Positions 21,140 to 33,011 of a DNA stretch of 64,000 nucleotides are shown piece by piece. This stretch comes from Epiperipatus broadwayi (lineage: Eukaryota; Onychophora; Udeonychophora; Euonychophora; Peripatidae). How positions within the stretch are numbered: the first letter of the stretch is position 1; each line of letters opens with the position of its first letter. Under the pieces are notes generated by a model. That model ran no database searches. It worked only from the letters and a program-made list of their open reading frames with translations, and was not told the DNA's origin. Location of the stretch: positions 188,001-252,000 of the forward strand of contig JAQFVV010006426.1 of the NCBI GenBank assembly GCA_028023455.1. Reading direction: 5' to 3'. Position numbers and translations under genes: made by a program.

Positions 21140-21828
21140 TGCAAATATGATTATAATATATATTTATTATTGTAGCACATGAAATAAATATATATTTGCA
21201 TGTTTACATTATATATTACAATGATTATACTCTTCCTGCTACCATTTGACAAAGTATAGGTCCTAGTTCTAGGATGAACTACAGAAGAAGGGACTGTCCA
21301 TGCCCTTATAGGTATCCTACCACTTTCAATTGTATTTTGGTAATCTGCCTTTTCCACTTTCAATTGTATTTTGGCAATCTGCCTTTTAAGTAGGTCTGGT
21401 GATACTTCCAGCTGAACTATGTCAGCTTGCTTTGTGCCAATGTTTGATTTTAGCAGCTTCCATTCTGAATATGAACTTGCCTCAGTATATCAACCATTTA
21501 GCTTAATTGCTATTGTCTGGAGATTGGAGATTCTCTCTTTCAGCCCTCCCACAGTAGTTTACACGTATGAGAACATGTAATCTATCTTTCAGGTATGTGA
21601 CATTAGTTCTCTGATCATACCCTCAAAAAGACTGATAATTTATTGCCAGATCCCCATTCTTAATGGAAACATTCAGATTCAGTGAAAATCCTTGCCTATT
21701 GGTCAATTCTTGCCACTGGATGTGTATTATCTATCTGTATAGACATAGATTCATGACAATAAATGTTCAATCCACTATAAATAACATGAACTATGGACTA
21801 GTCCATTATTTGAAGGTGAGATATGACA
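21140..21828 (-). repeat. 5' LTR of the Gypsy element
   Basis: Partner of 18432-19115. It contains a private 35-bp tandem duplication (about 21318-21387, unit starting CACTTTCAATTGTATTTTGG) that the other LTR lacks, so it arose after insertion. Confidence 0.85.
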
Positions 21829-21829
21829 T

Positions 21830-23785
21830 ATGCAGTACTACAAAATGAATATAGAAAAGCTATTAAAAAAAGTTTTCTGAAAATCAGATTTGTTAATTCC
21901 AAAAAAGATATATGTATTCATCACATTAAAAAAAATATTATAATGTTAGTTGTTTAGGAATTTATGTCACATTTAATCATTCAACTAATCAGTTGAGAAT
22001 TTTATTTTATTCAGCTCGTAGTCGATTCTGGAAGTCTTAATTACTGAGTCTTCCTCTGCCTTAAACCACAAAACACAATCAAAAATATATATTAATGTTT
22101 ATAGAAAGCATATATATATATTGTGTGTGTGTTTAGCTGGATCTTTTCTTATACAATTGTTTAAATAAATCTATATACTACAGTGCCCTAAACATAACTG
22201 TTATGTAAACATTTCTATTTTAAAATCTTTAATACTCTCAAATTAACTTACATAAACGTTTTTCACGGTCAAGATAAGCAGATATTATATTTAGTTAGTT
22301 TTAGTTATAAGCTTTAAATGCACACAGAGAAAGAAAAACAGGAAAAAATGTGTGGGAGAAAAAAACATCTCTGCAGGAAAATTTATGTTTTACTTATATA
22401 TCCTCTTATAAAATTTAAATGATAAAATTTTCTTACCCCCAGGAGAAAATTGATTTTATAAAACTATTAGTATCTTTAAGCATTATATATCTATATTGCA
22501 CACTAAAGATATAAATATCTTCCTAAATGTAATGATATTTATATATATTTTAAAAAAGTATATTAAATAACAGTCATTTTCTTTCTTTCTTAAAGAAAAT
22601 GTTCTGCTACACACAGTGATGACTGTGAGATTAAAGAAATGCAATTTAGTTTGTCATTGTGATTCAAAATATGAACTGAAGCAAATATTTTTAATGAAAG
22701 CATCGTTTTTCAATGATTTAATAATATTTCTAATAAGATTTAAACCAATTATTTAAATCATTGAAACCAATTTAATTCATCAGTTGTTGTTTTTTTCATT
22801 AAAAAAAAAGTGTAGTCACAAAATTTATATATTTATTTCTTTATAATTTATTATTGGAGATACTTATCATAGTAGGTAACATTGAAATGCTGAATATAGC
22901 TTTTAATTTTTTCATTTAAATGTATTATTTCAGATTTTGGTTTACCTGTCTTTATTACTATTACTTTATCAATAAAACTATCTAAATGACTTTGTCAATA
23001 ATAAAACAATTATGAAATGTTTATTAATAGATTTGTTCATTTTGAAATTATTGGCAGTCTGATATATACTATTAAAAAAAATTATACAATATGAAACAAA
23101 AAATAGCTTAAAAATTACATTTACTTACGTTGATATATGATAATTTTAATAAATATATATTTAATAATATTTAAATGATAATTACATATTCATTGTACAC
23201 AAATGAATAAGTTATTCAGAATACAGAAAAAGGTATGTAATCTTACAAATATCTTTGAACTACTGTCATGCTACCATTGGTACAATACTGTATTACTCAG
23301 TTGAGCAATTGCTGCCAAGAGGGGGGGGGCACAAACTAATATCAATATCAGAACAGTTGTCATGCAAGCAATGAAAACACTTTTTAATACTGTATGGATT
23401 TAGTTCAAATAATTATTTCCATGGCTTTGTGACCTTGGGAGGAAATATTACCAGAGCAAAGCATTGTTATACCAAGAGTTATGTGCCATTCAAGAATAAG
23501 ATAGAAAAAATAAATATTTGATTTTCTTATTGTTAACATATAAAATTTTATATTAAAATATATTATTAAAAAAGATTTAAAAAATTAAATACATACAAAA
23601 TGTATAATAAGAAAAGCTTGTTTAATACTTTAATGCCATAGTATGCTTATCTTGCTTTCAACCAACTAGTGATCATATTTGTAGCTATAGTTCTCCAAGA
23701 AAATTTTTCAGAATTATAAAAGAATTATGAAGATTAAAATTTACTTAAATTTGAATATAAGAAGTAAATGAGATTTAAATTAGCC
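21830..23785. other. AT-rich stretch with small hairpins
   Basis: No gene. Small hairpins: CATTTTCTTT/AAAGAAAATG (22574-22601) and TTTCAATGATTTAA/TTAAATCATTGAAA (about 22708-22767). A 10-G run at about 23321-23330. Confidence 0.55.
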
Positions 23786-23789
23786 ACTT

Positions 23790-24290
23790 TTGGATAGGGA
23801 GCACAGAATTCTTTTTTGTTGTGGGTCTGTTGTTAGCAATGTGCCAGGTCTCATTAACTTTATGTTTGGCATTGTTCCTTTAAGAGTAGACAATAATGGC
23901 AGACATGAGTTCAAAGCTGTGACCACATTTGAGGTAAATAGATTTAATATTCATATTAGTCTTAGCTTGATTGTATTGGTATCATTGTTTGATTCTGTAA
24001 GAACCTTGGCACAAGATTCTCCATAATAAACTGTGTTGCAGTTTGTGTTCTTGCATATAATTTTATATACAACTTGGGAAATCTGCTCTGAAAGCAGCTT
24101 ATCTTTTGTATTATTAATCAGGTGATTCAGGGTAGGAGAATGTGAAGACCAATTCTGATGGTTTCAACCTAGATTTTGGTCTTCATTTAGATAATCCCCA
24201 GTATGTATGTGATATCCATGTTCATCTTCTTGAGTATATCTGTTCTTAAATTTGGCAGAGAATATGACCACCAATTGATCAAAAGTATGC
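23790..24290 (-). pseudogene. Penelope-like element fragment with GIY-YIG endonuclease
   Basis: The minus strand reads THSPTLNHLINNTKDKL, then QISQVVYKIICKN, NCNTVYYGES. This corresponds to the KDK linker followed by the GIY-YIG core (VYKI..C.NC...YYGE) of PLE or related endonucleases. Downstream FTSNVVTALNS and QQKRILCSL fit the later SAVA.HA and R.IES segments. The conserved EH.. part is not visible. RT is absent. It belongs to a different lineage from the 14600-15235 copy, whose linker is closer to other arthropod-type PLEs. Confidence 0.65.
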
Positions 24291-24294
24291 TAAG

Positions 24295-24895
24295 CACACT
24301 AATTTATTAAAGTATTAAACAAGTTTTTCTTAATATACATTGTATGTATTTTTGTTTAATTAGATTTTTCCAAGAAAAGTTTTTAAAAAGTTTAGAATTA
24401 TATTAAAAAAGTTGAAATCATTAGATAGAAATTTTGCTTCTCTTGTATATATAAACAATGCACCACTTATTGTATATCAAAAATATTTACAAAGTACACA
24501 TTTACAAAGGGTGACTGTATTCACCAGGACATAATCATCTTTATTATTCTATTACAGAGTTGTATTAATTTGGATAATTTTAAAAATGTGTAAGTTCGAT
24601 ATGCATGTGTAAATACAGTGCTTCCCATGAATAACACTGAATAACCAGAAAGTAGTTTAAGGACTTTGTTACCTCTATTATGTAGCTAGTATTCATTGAT
24701 TTCTCAAATTTACATATAGCAGCTTGGAGATAGGTAATAGAGTGAATTACTTGTAGTTTAAAATGTTAGGGTGTTTGAATCTTGAGCTATTAATCTGGAC
24801 AGTATAAAAGAGATAAAAATATCTGCTGATATGTATATGTAATCAATTATTCCTCATTAATAAAAATCATTATCCAGAAATTAGGTTGGGAATTT
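24295..24895. other. AT-rich stretch, no gene seen
   Basis: No assignable feature. Confidence 0.5.
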
Positions 24896-24899
24896 GATT

Positions 24900-25173
24900 G
24901 GCACACTTACTGAGTGCCCAATGATTATTCAAACTTTGAACAGATGACTCAGGGGTAGAATAATAGAACAAATCGTTATTCCAAATGCAGATATTGTCAA
25001 GAAAACTGCGATCATCATGTTATGTTTTGTTTTAATGGCACAATTACTGAGTGCCCAATGATTACTCAAACTTTGAACAGATGACTCAGGGGTAGAATAA
25101 TAGAACAAGTCGCTATTCCAAATGCAGATATTGTCAAGCAAACTGTGATCATCATATTATGTTTTGTTTTAAA
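24900..25173. repeat. Two-copy tandem duplication, 137-bp unit
   Basis: GGCACA...TACTGAGTGCCCAATG begins at 24900 and again at 25037. The two units differ at only a few positions. Minus-strand frames 24929-25141 and 25066-25335 end in the same peptide because of this duplication, and have no known domain. Confidence 0.92.
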
Positions 25174-25174
25174 A

Positions 25175-26385
25175 TACTTCTTTTTAAGACTGCATATCAT
25201 GTGATACCAAATATAGTTGGTTATGGTTTGTTTATTTTTGAATTGATGGTTTTGGAATTTTCCAAGGAGAAATAGAATTGTTAAAAATGAATTATAGAGA
25301 TTGAAAAGTCTATACAAATATTTTTGGTTTTTCAATTTGAATTCAAACTTAGATCTTAACAGCTTGAAGCTTTTAAGAAAACTACCTGTGGTTCAAGATT
25401 TTAGTAAATTTTATAAAGATTTTAAATCTTGGTAATTAAAGCATCTATTCACCAGGTTTACAAATTCAAATCTTCATAAAATTGAACATTTCTAAGTAAG
25501 ACTAGATTTTTTTCAACAGATAACCCATAAATAATCTAATTGGTCATTCAATGATAAGTCAAATAAATAAGCATTTATATTTAGTTGAGCTAGAAAAATA
25601 CCATAATAATAATAGATTAATTATACAAGTATTGATATATGACCATAAAATAAAAATATGATTACAATATGATTTAACCTTTATGACTAGTGAGAAATGG
25701 ACCTTAAATCCTATAGAATCTGAGACATTACTTCTTTTTGCATAGCACAAATCCAAGTATCATTAAATTCTATTCTTTTCCAAAAACATTCCGGATATAA
25801 TACATGTTAAAATTATGCTAATAAAGGTAGCAACATTTTCTACTCCCTATATCCATGTATTCAGTTATATGTGATAATGCAGATACCAAATTCACAGGGA
25901 ATATTAAACCCTATCATGGACAGACCACCACATGTTACTAATCCAGAAACTATCTAAACAAAATTATTTTGATTTATTGTTTTAATTACTACCATATAAA
26001 AATTTTGTCCCGATATAAATATAAACTCAGTCTGTATTTTAAGATGTTACAGTTTTTTAGAAAAATATTTCAGTATCTAAATTTTATATAGTAAAATTAA
26101 TGTTTATTTTAATTTTCAACAGAGTTTGGGTTTGTAGTAAAAAAAACAGATTTATTGTTGAAATCAGAACAAACAAAAAACTCTGGATCGAGGAATTTTG
26201 GATTAATAGTAGTCTGCAGTATAATGTTGAAAACATATATAGCACAAACACATGCACATAGATATGCAGCCATATTGTGTTTGCGCCATGAACAAAAAAA
26301 TATTTTTTATTAACTTCTAAATGTTTTACTATTTAATTTACTACGTTTTTTTATCGTGGATAACTGAAACAGATAGGGGAGAATA
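25175..26385. other. AT-rich stretch, no gene seen
   Basis: No recognised element. Minus-strand frame 25559-25756 has no motif. Confidence 0.5.
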
Positions 26386-26389
26386 TATT

Positions 26390-26479
26390 GTTTTATTATT
26401 TGTGCTCATAAGTTTAATAATTTTTGTTAAACTTAAATATATTTTTTAAATTATTAAATTCATGAGCATACTAATAAAA
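26390..26479. repeat. Imperfect hairpin
   Basis: TTTATTATTTGTGCTCATAA (26390 on) pairs imperfectly with the block ending CATACTAATAAA at 26479. Arms about 35 bp. Confidence 0.6.
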
Positions 26480-26972
26480 ATACCCGCACATCTTTTTATA
26501 AATGTTTTAAAAAATATATTTTTTCCAGCTATGACTTAGACATCACCAAGTTATAAAATAAATTAAATGTCAGATTAACAAAAAAGAAATGGAAAGGATA
26601 AAATGCATATTATCTTTTATTATAAAGGAATGTATTTATGTAGTTATTATATAAATATTAATTAAATTCAATATCTTTTTATTCTGTAAATATATATTTG
26701 CTCTTCAAAAAGCAATGTACATATATTTTAATAGCGAATTTATTTTATTATGTAAAATAAATTTAGACACATAATCTCAGGTAAAAAAAAACTGCTGTAT
26801 GCAACTAGAACTTAAAATGTTATATTTGTTAGATAAATGGCATTGACATATTTTATTAACATTTGTGTTCAATATCTCTCAACATAGAATTGTATTACTA
26901 TATAGGAACTACATCTTAATTATTAGGTATTATAACTTTATCTTTTTTATTGCATTGCCAAATCCATATAAG

Positions 26973-27118
26973 ATTAATCATCTATGTTCTTTACTACTGT
27001 TTCACAATGCTTTTTTTTTTTTACAGAAGTTATAGTTCTGAAGAAGATTGCTGAGCCAATCGAAACTGTCTGTAAAAAAAGCATTATGAAACAGTAATAA
27101 AGAACATATATGATTAAT
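26973..27118. mobile_element. MITE-like hairpin element, about 146 bp
   Basis: ATTAATCATCTATGTTCTTT at 26973 is mirrored by the complement ending TGATTAAT at 27118. Arms about 46 bp, continuing into T12/A7 runs next to ACAG/CTGT. The loop has a small GATTG/CAATC stem. Non-coding. Confidence 0.82.
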
Positions 27119-27119
27119 A

Positions 27120-27430
27120 TTATATTAACTACATCTTAACTTATAATTGTGTGGTGATAAATTCACATTTCATTTAGATTATAGTGAAACCCATAAATTA
27201 ACAATCTCTGAGATCTTATTATATATCTTAAATTTTTTGGCAGGCATTTATACTGCCTCTATCAGTAATATAGATTTATACAGGTATTTAATATGCTAAC
27301 AGGAACACAATAATAAATTTCCATTAAAATTAGCACATAAACAAAATCAAACAATAAATACTTGAAATATGCTAATGATATGTGAATTATTTTATTTATT
27401 TGCAAGATGTAACAATATACTTTAAATGAT
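27120..27430. other. AT-rich stretch, no gene seen
   Basis: No assignable feature. Confidence 0.5.
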
Positions 27431-27433
27431 ATA

Positions 27434-27520
27434 ACTGAAACACAGGCTTATTATATACCTGTGTCTATATATGTAATATAGGGTATATGAACACAGATTT
27501 TCAGATGATATAGTATCAAA
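27434..27520 (-). repeat. Solitary end of the foldback family
   Basis: Contains the terminal hairpin (27440-27464), then CTATATATGTAATATAGGGT and a GAACACAGATTTTC block, the same order as the outer end of subfamily B copies. The rest of the element is missing, so this is a truncated or recombined end. Confidence 0.7.
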
Positions 27521-27524
27521 CAGT

Positions 27525-28605
27525 ACTGCTTTTGTTAAAGTATGATTTGTTATTTTGTCAAAAACAATTATATTGTCTATAATTATATTGGCAGAGTTTA
27601 TAAAATATTTGCACTAGAATGAGAATAATAATGTGATTATTTTGTAGCATTTTAAATAATATACATATGCCATATTTATAAACAATTGTTTTTCCATATT
27701 CATACTTACCATATTCATACTCACATCATCTATGTTTTGAAAATAATAATAAGCAAAAAAAAAGTATAAATTTGAATTCATAAATTTTATGTATGCCTGC
27801 CTATGGTGTCATGTAATATCTCTTAGACATTTATGTATCTTGTGCATTTATTCAGTCACATGATTGATACTACAATGAAAGCATTATTTTACACTCATCA
27901 TTAATTACTATGCATTATTAAATAAAAATTTTGCTTAAAATATCCCTAAAGTACAAAGCTAATGCCATTGGCAATTTGGAAATAAAAATAACTAATTTAA
28001 AAATGAAATAAAAGTAATATGCTTTGCTAATACATTCACACATAAAAATACTAATTTAGCTTTAAGTCATATAATAATCATTAGGGATCACTGACTATAC
28101 ATGCACTGTAAACAAATAAACATACAGATTAAAACAGTGCTATATAAATAAATAACTATTTAATTAAGTCATATATAAATTAATGTGCTTTATTTTAACT
28201 TATTACTGTATTATCTTTTCCATATTCAATACTTTGTTGATATTTTAAGGTGTATAATTTTTTAATTAAACTACAATATAGGTGCATGCATATATATTAA
28301 AATGTAAATTTATTCATAGACCAATTAAATATGAATATGTTACTATAATTTACAAATCAGTTTTCTAAATAATCAATTTACAAACTTGTAAATTTCTTGT
28401 ATTAATGTCAATTCATCTGTCAGTTTAAAAAATGGTCATTTTTATCACTCCCTGGATTTTTAAGTGATAAATAAGCTAAGCATCAATACTTGGAAAGTAT
28501 AAAACTTTTATACTAATAATGATTTTTACAATTATCATTCAATACGTCTTATAGTTTCAAATACTAAATCAAATAATTTTAATAGCTCTGATTGTCATTA
28601 AATAT
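27525..28605. other. AT-rich stretch, no gene seen
   Basis: No assignable feature. Confidence 0.5.
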
Positions 28606-28608
28606 GTA

Positions 28609-28759
28609 ACATTGAGATATTATAATTTTTTTTTTCCATATGTCATAGTATCGGCCGGGAGGCAAACCTGCAACAACCATCTGCAACCAACTGCTTGCTT
28701 GCAATGTAGCTGTGCTGACCTCTCGGCTAACAATGCTTGACATTGAGATATTATAATTT
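28609..28759 (-). mobile_element. tRNA-derived SINE with 20-bp target duplication, copy 2
   Basis: A 111-bp body (28629-28739) lies between two exact copies of ACATTGAGATATTATAATTT (28609-28628 and 28740-28759). On the minus strand it starts CAAGCATTGTTAGCC and ends in an A-run. The A box TAGCCGAGAGG (28719-28729, complement) fits the consensus exactly, and GGTTTGCCTCC (28658-28668, complement) is a B box with two changes. A-to-B spacing of about 50 bp and the GCCGAGAGGTCA arm point to a Ser/Leu-type tRNA ancestor. The long exact duplication implies LINE-type target-primed insertion and a fairly recent date. Confidence 0.9.
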
Positions 28760-31700
28760 ATTCACAGACTAATTAATATATGAAAACATTATTATAAATT
28801 ATGAATCAGCTTCCTAAAGAATCATTTTAATAAACTTGTAAACAATGCCAATTTTTCTATATTAATGTTGATTAATTGTATCAGATAAAAAACATTGTAT
28901 AGAATTCAGTATTACCAGCAGATTCAAACATCCATATGAAGATTTGGAATATATGCCCATTAATATGAAGGTCTTAGAATTTTAAATTTGTTATTAACAA
29001 TAGTGAAAAATTTTAAATTTAATATCAGGAATACATATATACAGTATATAAATGTACTATAAAATGTCAAAAAAAAAAAAGGCAAAAGTAATACGAAATA
29101 AACACTTTATAATCATTGTAATTATCACCATTTGTCAAAAGATCAATTCACATATCAATTTAGTTTTTCAAAAACTTACAATGGTGACTTTTTAAAAATC
29201 ATCCATCAACATTTTTTTTTCTTTCTGGAACTTCTCCCCCCACACACACTTTACATAGTCTTTTCTAATGTGTTTTTCAAAATTCTTCAATCTTTAAGTA
29301 GTTTGTTTCTCTTTTCTTAATATCTTCAATAACTACAATATTCGCCTTTTTGAATCCCTTTCTGTTTTAACCTTGATGTTCTAACTTAGTTAAGAACAGC
29401 TAGATACTCATTTAACTCTCGATGTTGGATGGTTGGTTATAAGACAGTTATCTAAAAAAAACCCAAGCCTCTTGAAAAGAATTTCATTTGATTTGAACTC
29501 AATGTTCAAATAAGCAAATGTATTACCTTTGCTAATGCTCTTACAATTGTTTATAAACGTGACTTCTAAACATCACATGATCACCATTCTTTATGCTTAC
29601 ATAAGCTGTTTACACAGAGGCTAAATTCACCATAAGGTTGTGTCACTTAGTGCAAGTAAGACTAATAAATTGATTACATTCATTGATTACTCTAGCTTGC
29701 ACTGAGTAGTGCTACTGTATGGAGATTAACCACTGTGTAAAAGTGTCTACTATATAAAAATTATCACTTAATCTGATTTTAACATTAAGCTATTACAAGT
29801 TGTAATAATTTTATTTTATTTCAATCCATAACCATCTATAGTAAACTTGAGTAACCAATGGACAGCCGATCATAATGATATAATCATCATTACCTTACCA
29901 GTTTGAATAATAGTCTTTGTTTGATAGATTTAGTGCTTATTCAACTCTACAATAGCTGGCTCTGGTGTAAAACAATACAGTGATTATTATATCTAAAACA
30001 TGTTGAAGGTAAGCACTGAAAATTTATGTGGTTTTATTTATATATTTTAGAATAAGGTGACCCATATTAACATATACTGGATTTTTTGATTATTGAAAGG
30101 AGTTTGCTATCAGCTGAAAGAAATCTTTTTACTTTCTCTTAGAGGCTGTAAAGAAATAAGCAGAACATATCTCTAATATGTTTCATTCATTATTATTACA
30201 GCTGTTATTCTATGTCATTATTTATATAGCAAATGAACATGAATAGGCTTTTCATTAACATGTGCCAAGCAGCATGATAAATTTACTGGCTTTTACTTCT
30301 GAGTTTATGATGAAGAACTCTATGATCATTTTTCTAAGTTTCTTGATGTGTTAACTGAAATGTGAGTTGTGTTTTCTTGATGGCAGGATGAATAAATGTG
30401 AGTGTTAATCATCAATTTCTTTTAGATTTACAATAATGATAGGCAAAACTAAGTCATGGTTTCCATTCCAAAAAAGCTGTAAAGTTATCAACCAGTGTGT
30501 GGTTGACAATTAAAAACAGATGATGCCAAAAAATCTTCAGTGGTGATTTTTTATTTAGCTATTTACAACTGTAGATTATGTCAACACAGAGTAAGATTAG
30601 CTAATGTTAAATGTGAGCATTGACAAAATTTGAAGTGGATGATTAAACATCCAAATAAAAAAAGTTCAAGTGAAATAAGATTTTAAAAAATTGAAAGAAC
30701 AACAGCATGCAGATTGATAGTATACTCTGTAAAATTAATTATTCAATGTAATAGAATGTACCAAATATAGACAATTCAGATTTATCTTCAAACAATTCTC
30801 ATTCTAATGAAAAGAAAGTTGTTCGGAAGTACAGAATGATTTTGGTCAGGCTCAATAACATTTTTAATTTTTTTTGGAAGATTCAAATGCTAGAATTAGA
30901 AAAGAATTCGAAGATAAAAGTGCTTTGGATAAATTTGGATATAGGTTTTAGAAATATCAGAAAAAATGGACTTATGAAATTTGTTAAAATGTTAAAATCT
31001 GTAAATAGTGAATTTTTTTTAAAAAAAAAAAAATTCCAAAGAGAAAATGAATATGGAAATATCCAAATGAATTCCCAGTGGAATATTTTGTCAATCCAAA
31101 AATATGTATTTTTAAGACAGCTATTTTAAGATTATTCTTTTATTACGATAATTATAACATATAATCCTAATTTATTTATACTTGGTCATCGATTAGTAAG
31201 ATCTGAGATATGTGTAAATGTGAAGCATGAGAGACAAAAGGAATTAAGAAAGACAGTATTAATAATTTATATTTTTAACCTTCATAAATATTCCAAAACT
31301 TTAACCTAGAACTTGCAAAACATCTTAAAATATTAAAAGATATGAAAGATAGCTCAAACTTGAATAAGATCAACAAGAAGATAATTCATTCTATACTAAG
31401 ATTAGCTATGAAGATAACCATTCAAAAAAGCAGCAATTTACCACTAAATTTTCGACTGATAAGGCATTGTATAAATAAAAAAATTAAATGGGGAAACATT
31501 TTAAAATAATTTAAAATAATCTATTTAGAAGAATTGTATATATGGAATTCTATAAAATGGTATAAAAAAGAATTAGTCATCCTATAAAAAAATATACTGT
31601 AAATTAGCAAAGAAATCTAATGAAGAAACTAAAAATCTCAGAAATATAACATCAAGAAAAAAGCTGGTTTCAGTGATAAGAAGAAAATACCATACTATTA

Positions 31701-32110
31701 CTAAAATAAAATTTGGAATTGTGTAGAATGGTGATCATGTGATATTTAGTGGTTTAATTAAATGAATTGCTAAATATTTTAAATAAATAGATGAGACATG
31801 CTTTTGAATATCGATGAATTAATAAAACTCCAAAAAAGGATAATAATATTATTAATGTCTTTAAAAAACTGATGAAAAAATTGTTGAAAAAGTTATATAC
31901 CAAAATATTTCATTCTTTATCTTAATACCAGTCAGTTCTTTCATTTCATCCAGTCTTCCTTTTCATTGGAAGTGAACTAGAGGTTTGGTTAGCCAATTAT
32001 ATCATAACCATTGACTGACAATGTAAGTCTATAGCTTGAGGACTTTTAGCATCTGCTTAACTAATAATTTACAATCTCCAGAAAATGACAATTGTTTTTA
32101 ATATTCAAAT
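28760..32110. other. AT-rich stretch, one possible decayed coding segment
   Basis: Mostly featureless. Between about 30440 and 31640 the plus strand has longer, lysine-rich frames (e.g. 30836-31129) and fewer T tracts than its neighbours, which might be an old transposon protein. I recognise no domain and do not assign one. Confidence 0.4.
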
Positions 32111-32114
32111 AATA

Positions 32115-32200
32115 GCTGAAATACACAGGCTTATATATACCTGCGTCTATATATGTAATAGACAGGGTAAAGTCTGTGCTCATACCCTGTCTATTAATAT
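32115..32200 (-). repeat. Solitary end of the foldback family
   Basis: Terminal hairpin ACACAGG/CCTGCGT (32123-32146), then a second hairpin AGACAGGGTA/TACCCTGTCT (about 32158-32194). The outer-end sequence of subfamily B follows. No hammerhead core here. Confidence 0.65.
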
Positions 32201-32805
32201 TCAAATAAAAACTATTTATTTAGAGCTTGTATACTTGGAAATAATTTTGTTTCTTCACTGATTACATGTTTAGATAAATGACCAAAAAATACTAGATGAA
32301 GAGCAGTTTACAGTGGTCTTCAATCCCCGGTCCGCAGACTGACATCAGGCCACAGAAGTTTTTTTCTGATTTTGCTAGACTGAGACAAGAAAGTTTATAA
32401 TAACAAAATAATAAGATTTTAAACTTTTAATTAATAAAAACAATTTTTATTTATTTTTTCAATGCATTTTTACCCAACTTAAAAAAAAAAAAACAGAACA
32501 AAAACAAAATCTAATCAATGACACATAAATTAATTTGTTTTTCTATTTATCACAGATGTTTATGGGGGGGGGGGTAGAATTAATTTTTTTATTATTTTTA
32601 AAAAAAAATTAAAAATTAAAAAAAAAAGTAAACTCCAGTTGTCTTTTGATAACCAATTACGGCCGCTTGTCAGTGTTGTTTATCTGCTAAAACAATAAAA
32701 TGTAATATTACCAGGCCACGATTTTAAAAATACAGTGACTTTTTTTGATCTCTTAAATTTCTTCTACTCCATCTTTTAATATTTCATTTTTAGTGTTTTT
32801 TGTTC

Positions 32806-33011
32806 TTTAGTATTTTCCAACCGATGATGAATTACCCTGAAGCCATATCAGTCTGATATTCTGATCTTTAAGATAACATCTCCAAGTGATTTGCGGACAA
32901 ATGCAATCACTAAAATTTGTCTGCAGATCACATGGACTCAGCACATTAAAGATCACAAGATCAGACTGATATGGCTTCAGGGTAATACATCATGAGTTGG
33001 AAAATACTAAA
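32806..33011. mobile_element. Nested 206-bp palindromic element
   Basis: Arms of about 52 bp (32806-32857 and 32960-33011) are near-perfect complements, beginning TTTAGTATTTTCCAAC. Inside is a second palindrome GTGATTTGCGGACAAA/TTTGTCTGCAGATCAC (32886-32901/32916-32931), so nearly the whole unit can form one long hairpin. Could be a MITE inserted in the hAT-like element. Confidence 0.85.

Larger units (their letters stand above)
18432..21828 (-). mobile_element. Internally deleted Ty3/Gypsy LTR retrotransposon
   Basis: Two direct repeats of about 685 bp (18432-19115 and 21140-21828) bracket 2.0 kb of minus-strand remnants. In element order: gag, two zinc knuckles, aspartic protease, then the C-terminal tail of integrase. 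Reverse transcriptase, RNase H and the integrase core are absent between protease and tail. Sense LTRs start TGTCATATCTC and end in TTTACA or TTTGCA. A purine tract lies just before the 3' LTR. The two LTRs are clearly homologous along their length but well diverged by eye, so the insertion is old. A 5-bp candidate target duplication (ACATA) can be drawn only by shifting an LTR end, so it is not relied on. Confidence 0.85.

Noticed and set aside
27038-27066. CTGAAGA, GATTG/CAATC stem and GAAAC inside the 26973-27118 hairpin element, resembling a hammerhead core
   Set aside because: There is one extra A between the core and stem II, and no stem I or stem III partner strands could be drawn. The flanking arms instead pair with each other as part of the element.
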